DNA of 64,000 nucleotides from Haemaphysalis longicornis (Eukaryota; Arthropoda; Arachnida; Ixodida; Ixodidae): the NCBI GenBank assembly GCA_013339765.2, contig CM023457.1:51671745-51735744 (forward strand). Reading direction: 5' to 3'. Positions 46,451-56,135 of this stretch are shown here, one piece after another. The notes below the pieces were generated by a model that was given only the letters and a program-made list of their open reading frames with translations, ran no database searches and was not told the DNA's origin. The translations under genes were made by a program, and so were the position numbers. Within the stretch, counting starts at the first letter, position 1; each line of letters opens with the position of its first letter.

Positions 46451-47595
46451 TTAGTGATGTTTGCGAAATCGTCTTTCTTGACTTTTTCATATCTTTCTGA
46501 AAAAAAACACATGAAAAAAAACCTGTTTTTTGTTTCACGCCCCTCAAAATTTCATGAAAACTTACATGTCTATGTAACTGGATACGCTTAGATGCCACGC
46601 TTCTGACAATGAGGCCGGGGAAGTTGGAAGCAACGGGACGTGCGTTCGAAGCGATATCTCCACGACGAGCCTCCCGCCCTCACGAATTCTCCCGATAAAA
46701 AAAAAAAGAAAAAAACAAGAAGTTCAACCGGCAACCTGATCCTTCGGTTTCTCCTCTTCTTGTCAGATTAGCGAGGAGGACTGCCTGCCCGCGAGAGATA
46801 TCCCGCCCCAACACCGCTTAGATGGAAAGGCCCTCGCACTGAGAGAACGCTTCAGATGATACGTCGCTTTCAAGGGGATGATACCAACATACGTCGCGAC
46901 TCGTCGTCAGAGCCTGCCACTTACTCGGAAGATACGTTGTCTAGCGTCTTGGAAAGGAGGTATTCACGGGACCTTATATCCTGAGTAGCGTTGACCTAGC
47001 TGTCAAGTGCGGTTGGAGAGGGTCTACTCCAGCGTAAAACTGCACGCGACACGAGCAGTGGCTTTGACCAGCTGCGTCAGTACCCCCTCTCCCTCTTTAT
47101 TATTATTTTTTTTACTTTGGTATTTGGTCTCCCTAGTTGCCCGCTTTTTTTTTTTTTTACTTGCGTTTATGTTGGGAAAGTACCGTTCGTTTGCCAGCGC
47201 CGCGGTGCCTACGGGCGTAAGCAAAACATTATAAAACTGCCGCTAACAGCTGCGAGGTCTCAATAGGCCGCTCGGCGCAGTCAGGCCGCACAAAAGAGCT
47301 GCGCTGACGAAGGGCCCGAGTTCTTGCGTGCACTGTTTCTAGGCCATATACTCCAAGTCAGTTGCTGCACGAAGTCGAGGCAGTCGAAGTCGAGACGGGA
47401 GGGATATTGACTTCCGAGAGTGTTTCGCCCGATTGTTTCCGCAGCTTGAGGAAATAAAGAAAGAAATCTGGAACACGTCTACGCCGATGCGAGCGATTGA
47501 GCGCGGAAAGGCATCAGACACCTATGAAACGTGAATGCTCTGCTTTTTTCGTAAGGATTTCACCTGCATTTCGCCGAGACGTGTTTCGCTTGGTT
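46451..47595. other. No gene seen; A-rich tracts
   Basis: An A-rich tract at 46696-46720 follows a stretch with GTGCGTTCGAAGCG that may be a decayed tRNA-like repeat, but I cannot align it with another copy. T-runs at 47107 and 47146. Open frames unsupported. Confidence 0.35.
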
Positions 47596-47606
47596 TACCG
47601 TATGGG

Positions 47607-47876
47607 ATTGATTGACTGACTGACTGACTGACTGACTGACTGACTGACTGATTGATTGTGGGGTTTAACGCGCCGACGCAACGCAGGCGATGAGGCGCGC
47701 CGCAGTGGAGGGCTCCGGATTAATTTTGACCACCTGGGGATCTTTATCGTGCGCCGAAATCTCGTATGTTTTTGCTTTTCGCCTCCATCAGAAAAACGGC
47801 CGCCGCGGCTGGGAATCGAACCCGCGACCTCGTGCTCAGCAGCGCTACGCCTTATCCACTCAGCCACCGCGGCGGG
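47607..47876 (-). mobile_element. Full-length Ruka-type SINE with A and B boxes and target-site duplication
   Basis: On the minus strand the head reads ACCCGCCGCGGTGGCTGAGT (A box GGTGGCTGAGTGG) through GAGCACGAGGTCGCGGG to the B box GGTTCGATTCC (complement at 47812-47823), then the Ruka body and a tail that switches from CAAT to (CAGT)n. TACCGTATGGG (47596-47606) and TACCGCATGTG (47877-47887) form an 11-bp duplication with two mismatches. This copy defines the family's complete 5' end here. Confidence 0.93.
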
Positions 47877-47879
47877 TAC

Positions 47880-48060
47880 CGCATGTGAAACCACGTTACA
47901 ACGAAGTCACTTTGTTCGAAATCTCGCCCTATTCGAAATGTTTCAGTATCAACGCTGTAGTGCACTGAGAACAAATCATACCCGCTCTTAACGAAGTATC
48001 GCTTACAATGAAGCCAGTTCGCTGTAACGAGGACTTCGTTGTGACGACGCTTTATCGTAC
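47880..48060. mobile_element. Tigger-like MITE (family G)
   Basis: Left CACGTTACAACGAAGTCACT and right (reverse complement CGTCACAACGAAGTCCTCG) are inverted. The interior matches 33555-33665 (CAAATCATACCCGCTCTTAACG). It is sandwiched between the SINE on its left and the Tigger element on its right. Confidence 0.7.
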
Positions 48061-48065
48061 ATATG

Positions 48066-48958
48066 CAGTCAAAACCCGGTTATAGCGAACTATAATATGC
48101 ACCGCGATTAGTTCGATATAGCCGAACCCGTCTATAACGAATTTTTTTGTTACGAGTTCGCGATACGCGGGATCTCCCCTTCCATTCCCACGTAGAGAAA
48201 CAAATGCACAAATTATGCGATTACCTTACACATAACAATCCATTTATTGCATGCACTAAAGCTACTTTACGCTTAACTGCGTATTTCACAAAAGAGCGAT
48301 GATTTTTGTTTTCACTTTCGTTTTGGCGGAGACGTTGTTTGCGCCAGTTCAAGTCCGTGTCCTTCAATATCGAAGTAATATTGGCAGAGCACATCGACTG
48401 GCGAAAGCGCTTCATTAACCTTCATAAAGCACCGAAGAGACTAAGGATGTCCCTTGGGACATTTTCAGTCTATTCAGTGGTTTCAGCAGCACCAGCTGCC
48501 ATGACATCAGTGGCGCTGTCTTTGCCTGAGGCTCTCACAGTGACGACAAAGTCGACGCTGACACTCACGAAATCCTCAAAGAACACTCCTTTCGGCACAG
48601 CATCTGGAAGGTTGGCGAGCTCTTCGCGCAGTTCGCCGATGATGCCGTCTTGGTCCGGACTCGCTGACTGGATGTGCTCCGTCGTGAATCCCGTGCGTCG
48701 GAAACAGTTACGGAATGTGTCTGGCGTCACGTCGCTCCATGCGAGGCTCAACATCTCAATCGTGGCCAATCAGCATCTCAATCGCCGCTCCGAGGCCATG
48801 CATTTCGGTGGCAATTGTAGGCGCGCCGAGTTCGATATATCCGACGTGAACTTCGTTATAAGGAATATGCTTCGCGTGAATTTTCGTAACGGATTTGCTT
48901 TTGTTCGATATATAGCATAATTCGCTCTATCAGGGTTCGTTATAATCGGGTTTGACTG
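48066..48958 (-). mobile_element. Internally deleted Tigger (pogo superfamily) DNA transposon, 893 bp
   Basis: CAGTCAAAACCCGGTTATAG at the left and its near-inverse, ending in GGGTTTGACTG at 48958, are terminal inverted repeats of about 27 bp, flanked by TATG/CATA (TA-type target). Tigger elements encode a transposase with CENP-B-like DNA-binding and DDE_1 catalytic domains; only its C-terminal end remains inside (48470-48769). Intact Tiggers are generally over 2 kb, so this is a non-autonomous deletion derivative. Confidence 0.88.
48470..48769 (-). pseudogene. Tigger transposase, C-terminal remnant
   Basis: The minus-strand frame contains EMLSLAWSDVTPDTFRNC followed by FRRTGF. This matches the conserved end of Tigger/jerky-type transposases (a pattern of LAW..V...T..NCFR.AGF just after the DDE_1 domain). 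The following about 70 residues are an acidic, variable tail ending at a stop. The DNA-binding half and the DDE catalytic residues are gone. An 11-bp repeat (CATCTCAATCG at 48752-48762 and 48774-48784, period 22) lies at the upstream edge and breaks the frame. The frame opens on TTG rather than ATG, consistent with a fragment. Confidence 0.85.
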
Positions 48959-48959
48959 C

Positions 48960-49275
48960 ATAAGCGGTGATAGATGCGTGGACATATTAGTAGAAATTAA
49001 GAAGAAATGGACGTGGGCAGGGCATGTAATACGAAGGCAAGATAACCGTTGGTCGTTAGGGGTAACAGAGTGGACCCCATAGAGAAGGCAAGCGTTGCAG
49101 GGGGCGGCAGAAAGTTAGATGTGCAGATGAGATTAAAAAGTTTGCGGGGATAAATTGGTCGCAGTTAGCACAGGACTGGGGTAATTTGAGATCTATGGGA
49201 GAGGCCTTTGCCCAGCAGTTGGCGTAGATAGGCTGCTGCTGCTTCTGCTGCTGCTGCTGATGATGATGATAGACG
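48960..49275 (+). mobile_element. RTE/BovB-type LINE, 3' end only
   Basis: Positions 48978-49229 encode, across one frameshift, the characteristic C-terminus of RTE-clade reverse transcriptases: EIKKKWTWAGHVIRRQDNRW, GVTEWTP, then in another frame EGKRCRGRQKVRCADEIKKF and LRSMGEAFAQQLA before a TAG stop. The frame breaks just after WTP (about 49080). After the stop the element ends in CTG/GAT repeats (49232-49271), as expected of a short 3' tail. It is 5'-truncated right at the edge of the Tigger element. Confidence 0.88.
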
Positions 49276-49587
49276 CAAGGATGTATGAATGGACACATAA
49301 CAGGGGTCTCCTTTTCGCATTAGCTGAGGCAAAGCAGGATATACGCGACTTTCCGTCCGAGAGAACGGTTCTTCGTTGTACGCGGACTCGTAATAACCGG
49401 GTTTTCGTTCTACCCCCCCCCCCCTTTCCCCCCGTCTTTCTTCGCTCAGTGTCTTGTGAAGAGGCGTAATGCCGGGAAGACAATGGAACGAGAGCGCACT
49501 GCGCAACAATCGCGTAATATCTGGGCACCTCAGGACCACCTCTGCGACAACGTGGCGGCGATAAGAACCACGCGCGCGCAGCACTTT
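49276..49587. other. No gene seen; poly-C tract at about 49411-49422
   Basis: Unique DNA leading into a CpG-rich patch with the promoter-like elements described next. Open frames on the minus strand are composition-driven. Confidence 0.4.
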
Positions 49588-49618
49588 TATAAAAGCGCGC
49601 ACGCCGGCGCCCTGCGCA
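49588..49618 (+). promoter_or_regulatory. Candidate core promoter: TATA box plus initiator
   Basis: TATAAAAG at 49588-49595 (inside the palindrome CTTTTATAAAAG) is followed by an arthropod-like initiator GCAGTC whose A is at 49618, exactly 30 bp downstream of the first T. The surroundings are CpG-rich. The spacing is canonical. Because the TATA box is palindromic, minus-strand use cannot be excluded. Confidence 0.5.
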
Positions 49619-49628
49619 GTCGTCGCGA

Positions 49629-49868
49629 ATGGGTGCACAATTTGACCCGAGCGAGGCGGAAAATGAGGTTGCGGTTGCGCAGGCGTCGCTCGAGCATCCA
49701 CAGCGCCGCGTTTTTGCGGGGATTTTTCCACTGGTGTTGCGGGGCGACCCTGCAGCTCGCTTTTCGCCTGTTGCTGCAGCTTGCTGTCCGGACGCAGTGC
49801 GCTCTGCGTCCAGGGGAGAAGGGTGTTGGTGTTGTAAGAGGAGGGCGATGGTGGGATTAGTGCACTAA
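49629..49868 (+). CDS. Hypothetical short ORF downstream of the TATA/Inr promoter
   Basis: An ATG with G at +4 lies 11 bp after the predicted start site and opens 79 codons (MGAQFDPSEAENEVAVAQAS onward). I recognise no domain. If spliced, a donor-like GTAAGAG at 49834 could end a first exon after about 68 codons. The 5' UTR would be unusually short, and nothing beyond promoter position supports translation; it may be the 5' part of a noncoding exon. Confidence 0.25.
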   Translation: MGAQFDPSEAENEVAVAQASLEHPQRRVFAGIFPLVLRGDPAARFSPVAAACCPDAVRSASRGEGCWCCKRRAMVGLVH

Positions 49869-49869
49869 G

Positions 49870-50290
49870 TGCGTTTAAGAGAGGAAACGTGGTAGAGGTG
49901 TGCTACGCACTACGGCGTCCCGCAGCGAGCGCCGGTCGCGCGGCATCGTAATCACGCGCTGTCGAAATGGAGAAGCAAGAGGAACGTGTTTATGGCAACC
50001 GCACCAAAGGGAGAAGGAAAAAATAACAAACAAAACGATGGGTAAAGAGAAGAAAGCACTAGGTGAGAAATGCCCTAAAACACCGGAAGAAAACACCGTT
50101 AGACCAGCGAGTTGCGCTGCGCATTGTCTTCCCTGTGTCGCTTTTTTGTTGTTGTCGTTGTGGTTTGTGAGGGTGTGCCTATGCTATAAAGAATTATTGG
50201 TGGGAAAGGAGGGACTGAATTCAGTAGCTGGAAATTGGGAATTGATTAAAAAAATGGGTGGGAAGGGGGGGTAGCGGGAATGCCTACAGC
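49870..50290. other. No gene seen
   Basis: Moderately A-rich unique DNA; possible intron if the 49.6 kb promoter is real. No acceptor that I would pair with confidence. Confidence 0.35.
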
Positions 50291-50299
50291 ATACATACC

Positions 50300-50860
50300 T
50301 CGGCAAAGTTGGCGCGGCTCACTCTAACTCACTCACAATTTTTTTTTCGAATCATCACTCACTCAAACTCAGACTCATTGCTGAGCAACACATCTGCGCT
50401 CAGTCAAACTCGAACTCACAGTGAGCGCAAAACTCAAAACTCACTCAAAATTCAACTCAAACTCAAAATGTACTCAACTCAAATGTACTCAAACTCAAAA
50501 TTGTACTCAAACTCGAAATGTACTCAAACTCAAAATGTACTCACTCAAATTGTACTCAGAACTCAAAATGTATCAAACTCAAAATGTACTCAGAACTCAA
50601 AATGTACTCAAAACTCAAAATGGACTCTTAACTCAAAATGGACTCTAGACCTCAAAATAGACTCAGAACTCAAAATGTATTCAAAACTCAAAATGCACTC
50701 AGAGCTCAGTCGGTCTCACGCGTACTCAAACTCAGTCGGGCTCAAACTCACTCAAGCTTAAACTCACTAGGCCACACTATCCTCTCGCTCACTCAAACTC
50801 AAACTCACGCGTGAGTTTGAGTCCAAATGAGTCTGAGTGAGTGGACTCATGAGTGTGTCC
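50300..50860. repeat. Degenerate satellite of ACTCA / ACTCAAAATGT words with a palindromic end
   Basis: About 550 bp is built of ACTCAAACTC, ACTCAAAATGTACTC and close variants. At the right end ACTCAAACTCACGCGTGAGT runs straight into GTTTGAGT, so the strand bias inverts (CTCA before, TGAG after). The repeated Leu/Lys/Ser/Asn frames are artefacts. Confidence 0.9.
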
Positions 50861-51520
50861 GCCGACCTCTGGCCTACAGTAATGGATGCCAAAAATTAAG
50901 CAGAGGCTAATATCTATTTTTAATACGTAGTTGTAAAGATGATTAGAACTTAGAAAAAAGAACATACAGGAAAAGTCTACAAACGAAAGCGAAAGAGCTG
51001 TTCTTGGTGGGACCAGAAGTCTCAACTTAGCAGCTTCGCACCCTGCATATAATTGCATCTTGTCCGAAGGTTCTAATCTTACGTTGCAACCGTCTTAAAC
51101 AGGCACGCACCGAAATTTTCCCGGCGTCGTCGTTTCTCGCGGCGGAAGATTTCCGTGCTTGAGGCGGTGTCCCCGCGGTGTGGACACTGCGCGGCGCTGC
51201 CCTAAAAGTAAAACAGGAGCGGCGCCGACGAGTGCGATAAGAGCTCGCAAAGAAGCGAAAACGCCGCGTTGCGGCCCTCGATCGCCCTTCCCTAACCGCC
51301 ACCTCGGCCAAGTTGTGGCCATTGAGAGCCAGGCAGGGCATTCCACGTCTTGGACGTTGAGATGGTCGGCGTATGCGTTCCCTGCTGTAATGCCACCGTG
51401 AGGTATATTCCTAACCGCGCAAGGCGGTAGACGACGCACAGTTGGGTGGTCGCCTACCGCAAGGCTGCAGGAAGTGTTACGTTACGAGGTTGCGGATTCA
51501 GTTCCTTTGGCGAAGGTTGT
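50861..51520. other. No gene seen; GC-rich from 51.1 kb
   Basis: Overlapping open frames of about 80-114 codons on both strands at 51.03-51.44 kb without recognisable content. Confidence 0.35.
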
Positions 51521-51654
51521 ATCTTGAAGGGGACACTCAAAAGAAGACAGGACAAAGCGCTGATGAAAACGGGACAATGCGCAGGTTAGCGCTTTGTCCC
51601 GTCTTCTTTTCCTTGAGTTTCCTCGTCTACGTGCGCTGTTAGCCCCTTCAAGAT
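51521..51654. repeat. Long hairpin element (family J), copy 1, 134 bp
   Basis: ATCTTGAAGGGG (51521-51532) is inverted at 51643-51654, and ACTCAAAAGAAGACAGGACA through AAGCGCT (51535-51561) is inverted, with a small bulge, at 51588-51618. Almost the whole element can fold into one stem. The second element at 59.5 kb has the same plan and shared words (AAGAAGAC, GGACA, GCGCT). Confidence 0.85.
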
Positions 51655-52105
51655 GCCTCACCAACTATCCCACCAAGCCATCCTCAGAGCTTGCACTTGG
51701 GATAAATCACGTTGGTAGCATCTGGTATACGTTGTAGTATGCACCATTAGTAACTTTTGCAAATGGGGATACCACCCTGTATACCACACTTTGATTTTGT
51801 ATTCATGAACGTATAAAGAGGGTTACGGGCTGGGTGACAGACTGCAGATTAGCGTACCGTTCTCCTCAACAGAAATTATAAGCGATTTGAGGTGTGTGAG
51901 GCGGATGAGGGGAGGGGAGGCGCACGCAAACGCACAAACGTCACTGCCGCCACGCATTATCACAATCTCGCAATTGCGCAGCGCTAATATGAGGAGCGCA
52001 CAACTATGACGAGTCATGTGCATATCGCGTAGTCTAGACGAGGCCGTTTTTTCAGAAACCTATCCGCACAAGGGCTTCCAGAGTGACGCGCGAAGGGCTA
52101 TCAAA
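51655..52105. other. No gene seen
   Basis: Unique DNA, no features beyond short open frames. Confidence 0.45.
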
Positions 52106-52161
52106 AGTTTCTTTCTTCCTTTCCTCCTTTATTTCTTTCTTTATTTATTTCTTTCTTTATT

Positions 52162-52201
<40 letters not shown>

Positions 52202-52341
52202 TTCTTCTTTCTTTCTTCCTTTCTTTCTTTTCTTCTTTCTTCCTTTCTTCTTTCTTTCTTTATTTTCTTCTTTTCTTTCTTTCTTTATTTTCTTCTTTCT
52301 TTCTTCCTTTCTTTCTTTCTTCCTTTCTTTCTTTCTTTCTG
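52106..52341. repeat. (TTTC)n microsatellite, imperfect, about 235 bp
   Basis: A pyrimidine tract of TTTC units with TTTA and TTCC variants. It creates an open frame of Phe/Leu/Ser that is not a gene. Confidence 0.97.
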
Positions 52342-53110
52342 CAGTTTGTTTTTACGCGTCTCCGCAACTGGTTGTCGCTCCGCGACGCATACAAATTTCC
52401 AGAGGGCCGTCGTCGCCTATATACTTCCTTGATTGCCCCCGTGCGCCTATCTGCAAGTCCCCATGCGTTGGATGGAAGTACCCCGCCTTGTCGGGTCGGT
52501 GTTTACAGTCGCACAAACGAGGAAGAAAGCGGCCAGTTCGGCTGGCACTGCGCCGGCGTTGTCCGCCGGGGCGGCGAGGGGGGTGGCCAACGGACGTCGA
52601 GGAGCTTGGGGAGGTCCCCGGCGCACCCAGCGTTGCCGATAAGGAAGCAGAGGCCTCCGATAAGAGTGATGGCAGCGCGGACAGAACGACAGTGGCGCCG
52701 CCACACGGGTTGCACTGGATGCTGGGAACGGGGGTCGCGTGTGAAGCGTCTTCAATGTCCCTGCACGCGTGCGCAGCCGTGTCCTTCCTTCCTTCCATTT
52801 TGTTTCCTGGTTGTCTGACAGAGCACCCGCTGTCTCTTATCAGGAAACTTCCCCGAGACGCGCCTCCCCAAGGACGCGCAGACGCAAGGACAAGCCCGAG
52901 GAAACGCCTCCGAAGAACGTATATATCTCGTTTTTCGCAGCTGCGGTTGACGTGGTCGCAACGCATCCCGAAACTCGGAGGGTGAACCAAAATCTCTGCT
53001 GCCACCCACACACTCGAGAGAGAAACCGGCCTGCGCACATTGAGCGAGTGCGCATGATAGTACGTCTGGACTGTGCAGCGAGACGGCCTGAAAAATAGGG
53101 CAAGAGTGCC
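52342..53110. other. GC-rich region open in several frames; gene status unresolved
   Basis: For about 750 bp, long frames run on both strands (255 codons minus, 52352-53119; the plus-strand 300-codon frame opens on GTG inside the TTTC tract). None has a domain I recognise, and simultaneous openness in several frames points to composition. It could be a CpG-rich promoter or exon of a noncoding transcript. Confidence 0.3.
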
Positions 53111-53539
53111 TGTAAACATACGTGGGACTTCTTACGGACGTCTTGCGGACATTTTGTTACGTAGTTGTTGGGAAGCGGCGGGGTGCAGCGCAGCTTCCGC
53201 GCAGGCTAAAAAAAAAATTAAGACGAAGTGGAAGCTCGGAAGGGCAGGTCGGGGCTCCAGGAAGAGGAAGTTGAGCTGCTCGTGTGACGGACCAGCCTGC
53301 CGACACTCACCTCCGGCTTTGCCCAGTCACTGCAGGCAAGCCCATCCCATCCGTTACATCCGTAACAATGTTATGGGCATGTAGAGACGCATTTGTCGCA
53401 TTTGAAAAAAAAGGCCGTCCAGCAGTACCGGTCCAGGCGTGGCTTTGCAAAGATATATGCGTTCGCTAAACAAAGACAACTCTCACTCTCGCTCTCCCAT
53501 TTGTACAGTTCCACGGGTCGTGTAAGGTCTGTGTTCATT

Positions 53540-53660
53540 TCGTGTAGGGCTTTATTCTCTCTCTCTCTCTCCTCGTCCTGCTCTCTCTTCTTCCTCTCTC
53601 TCTCTCCTCTCGCTCTCGCTCTGCTCCAGTCCCGTTGCTGTGCTCTCGTCGTGTGTTGTG

Positions 53661-53691
<31 letters not shown>

Positions 53692-53722
53692 TGCGTTTTG
53701 TGTGTGTGTGTGTGTCGATTTC
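53540..53722. repeat. CTCT-rich tract and (GT)n microsatellite
   Basis: A pyrimidine tract of CTCTCT type at 53548-53622 is followed by (GT)n runs at about 53657-53684 and 53698-53716. Apparent Cys-Val repeat frames are artefacts. Confidence 0.95.
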
Positions 53723-53724
53723 TG

Positions 53725-55765
53725 CGATAGACGAGGAACCTCTCTCCTTACGTCATGCGGGTAGCTCAAACTCACCCCCCTTACAATATAAAGCCCCGAT
53801 GTTCTCCGCTCGGGCTATTGTTCTAATAGAGCTCGCCTGTCGCGTGTTATCTGTCGGTGCCGAGCAGTGTATTGAGGCACTTAGCGAAATGGCTTACAAC
53901 ATCGCTTATATCCGCGTCACGCGGATAAGAACAGTATACTTTTGAAACAGCGGTGAAAGGTAGCGTCGGTTGATCGACCCAAAGTCTTTCAAGGTAGCCA
54001 TTGTCGAAATTAGTCAGCCTACTCGTTTGCTACCGCGTATTTGACAAAAAAAAAAAAAATCACCTCTTCTTTCTCGCGCTATTATGGCACAAGCAATGGT
54101 AACGTTGCACTTGTATAACGATTACTCCGGGTCGTATATCCATTATGGTCTGGGGTTCCAACGCCGCACCACACCCCTAATCTAAAGCAACCTCTTCTGT
54201 CATGTGTGCCGAAGACAGTGGACGTTAATGTACTCCCATTAACGACCTCAATATTTGCTTTCTTTGGCCATCGGCGGCCGTATGTGTTTTGCGGGGTAAA
54301 CGTCTAACAAGAAGGCAATTCAATAAGACGGGAGCACGTTCCTTGTCGGCCGTTATCATTAACGAAGCCGATTTCGTTGCCCTCGCATCTGTAGGCCTGT
54401 AAGGTCGCTGATGTGCGAACCACCTAATCATACGTTCCTACCCATATCCTTTCTTTTATGTGATTTCCTCTTTTGTAGCGTGAGCTACACTGGCCGAGGT
54501 TGAGCAGTTTCGCGTGGCTCCTGGAGAGCCGTGCTGCGCATGCGCGAGGAGCAGTGACGTCACACGGCGCACAGAACGTTGCTCGCTGCCCCGGCGTCTC
54601 TCACACACCCCATGCACCCAGCGTCTTCGCCGACCTCCGTTCCGCACGTGGCCGCCCGGTCCACTTGATGATCATGCGAGGGATGGCAGGGTGTGGAACC
54701 CGATGGCTCGTGCGTCGCAGCAACACCGGCGTGCGCCTGTGAACCAGCTTAGCTATGGGGCGATTTGGTGGACGCCTGCGCCGGAGCCCGCTTGATAAAT
54801 ATACGTGTGTCACATAACGGTATACCGTGTGCGTGTTCATTGAAGCAGCCGGTAAGCATGATAATCAAGCTAATCCCTAGACAACCACGGAAAGCTAAGA
54901 ATAACCAGCTGAACCTTAGCTCACGCTACGTATATCCTGGCATAGCCGAGCTAAGCCACTGCTATGTTTTTGTTAAATCGTTCCTTTTCTTTTTCCTGCG
55001 CAACGAACCCGCGGCATTTTTCAAACTCTAATTAATCTAACTCTAACTCTTCCTACGTCATAATCTCTCCGTTTATGCACACTAACTACGCCTTCGTTTC
55101 GAAGTTAATCGCACCCTGCTCATACACATTGTAGCGCTCGAACCACACTCTGCCAAATGCTTGTATACTCGTCACATTTCTCCAGGCAGCGTGTCATGGC
55201 GGGTTCTTTTCTCCGCGCAGCGCGTCGTGCCTTTTCGCCGTGCTGACATTCGACGCAGACATGTTGCCGGGGCCGCGGCGCGCTGACTTTGAAGCTGACA
55301 TTGAATTGTGTTTTCTCCTTTTATGTCCGCCTCCCGCCGCGAAGGAACGCGTGCACTGCGTCAGTGGCGACATTTCAGCCGCGCTCTCGCTCGCTCCGTT
55401 ATAATAAGCGGAGGTTATATTAAAGTGGCCAAACTGCATTCTCGGCCTGTCGAAAACGCGGTCATCAAGAGTGTACACGTAACCGCCTATTGGTGAAAGT
55501 GGGTGAGAGAAACCTTTATTGTCGCTCTAGGCTCAAAGCGAACTCTTCTTTTGTTTGAGGTGTGGGTCGTTTCATTTTGTTTTAATTATTTGATGCGATT
55601 CAGGGAATTTTTGTGCTGCTGCGCGCATGCGCAGTCGCGTCGGCCTGTCGAGCACGCCACTTATAGGGCCTTAGCGTGTGTTGAGGGTAAGGGGCAGCGC
55701 AACAAATGGGACGAAGCGGAGACGAGACGAACGCATGCGCTTGACTACACGTGCACAAAAAAATT
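53725..55765. other. No gene seen
   Basis: Mostly unique DNA. A GC-rich patch at 54.49-54.78 kb includes GCTGCGCATGCGCGAGG (NRF1-like) and GTGACGTCAC (CRE). GCGCGCATGCGCAGTCG lies near 55620. Short open frames unsupported; no splice structure evident. Confidence 0.35.
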
Positions 55766-56135
55766 GGGCCCATCTCCCCGCGAGGGGGACTCGAGTAAAT
55801 GCGTCGCATAGGGGGTGGGTGTATTGCGTTAACGTTTAGTGTTTGGGGAGTTGGTGGTAGTGAATGCGTTGTATCAGCAGCTTCTTGACGTAGTTTGAAT
55901 GAGTCAAGGATATAAGGCGCGTTCGTAGCCTCCCATTCTGTGTCGGCTTTGTGGCGCAGTGGGTAGAGCACCATGTACATTGCGTTCCGCCCGCAGGGTC
56001 GAGGGATCGAAACCAGGCGCCGGATAGTATTTTTTTTATATAGTGTAGGGGGAGGGGTGCGGACAACGACGGTGCGGACTACGACGGACGTCAACGCGGG
56101 TGACATCGTGAGTTACTGAAATGCTCTGCATTTAA
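55766..56135 (+). mobile_element. tRNA-derived SINE family F, single-unit copy
   Basis: It matches 30651-31230 but has one 140-bp unit, so it represents the ancestral arrangement. A box TGGCGCAGTGGGTAGAGC and B box GGGATCGAAACC are both present, with the same GTGACATCGTGAGTTA end. An A-run precedes both copies (about 55757-55763 here), possibly target or tail sequence. Confidence 0.88.

Noticed and set aside
52083..52985. 300-codon open frame
   Set aside because: It starts on GTG within the (TTTC)n tract, so its first third is repeat-encoded Phe/Leu/Ser. The remainder is GC-rich and open in other frames too.
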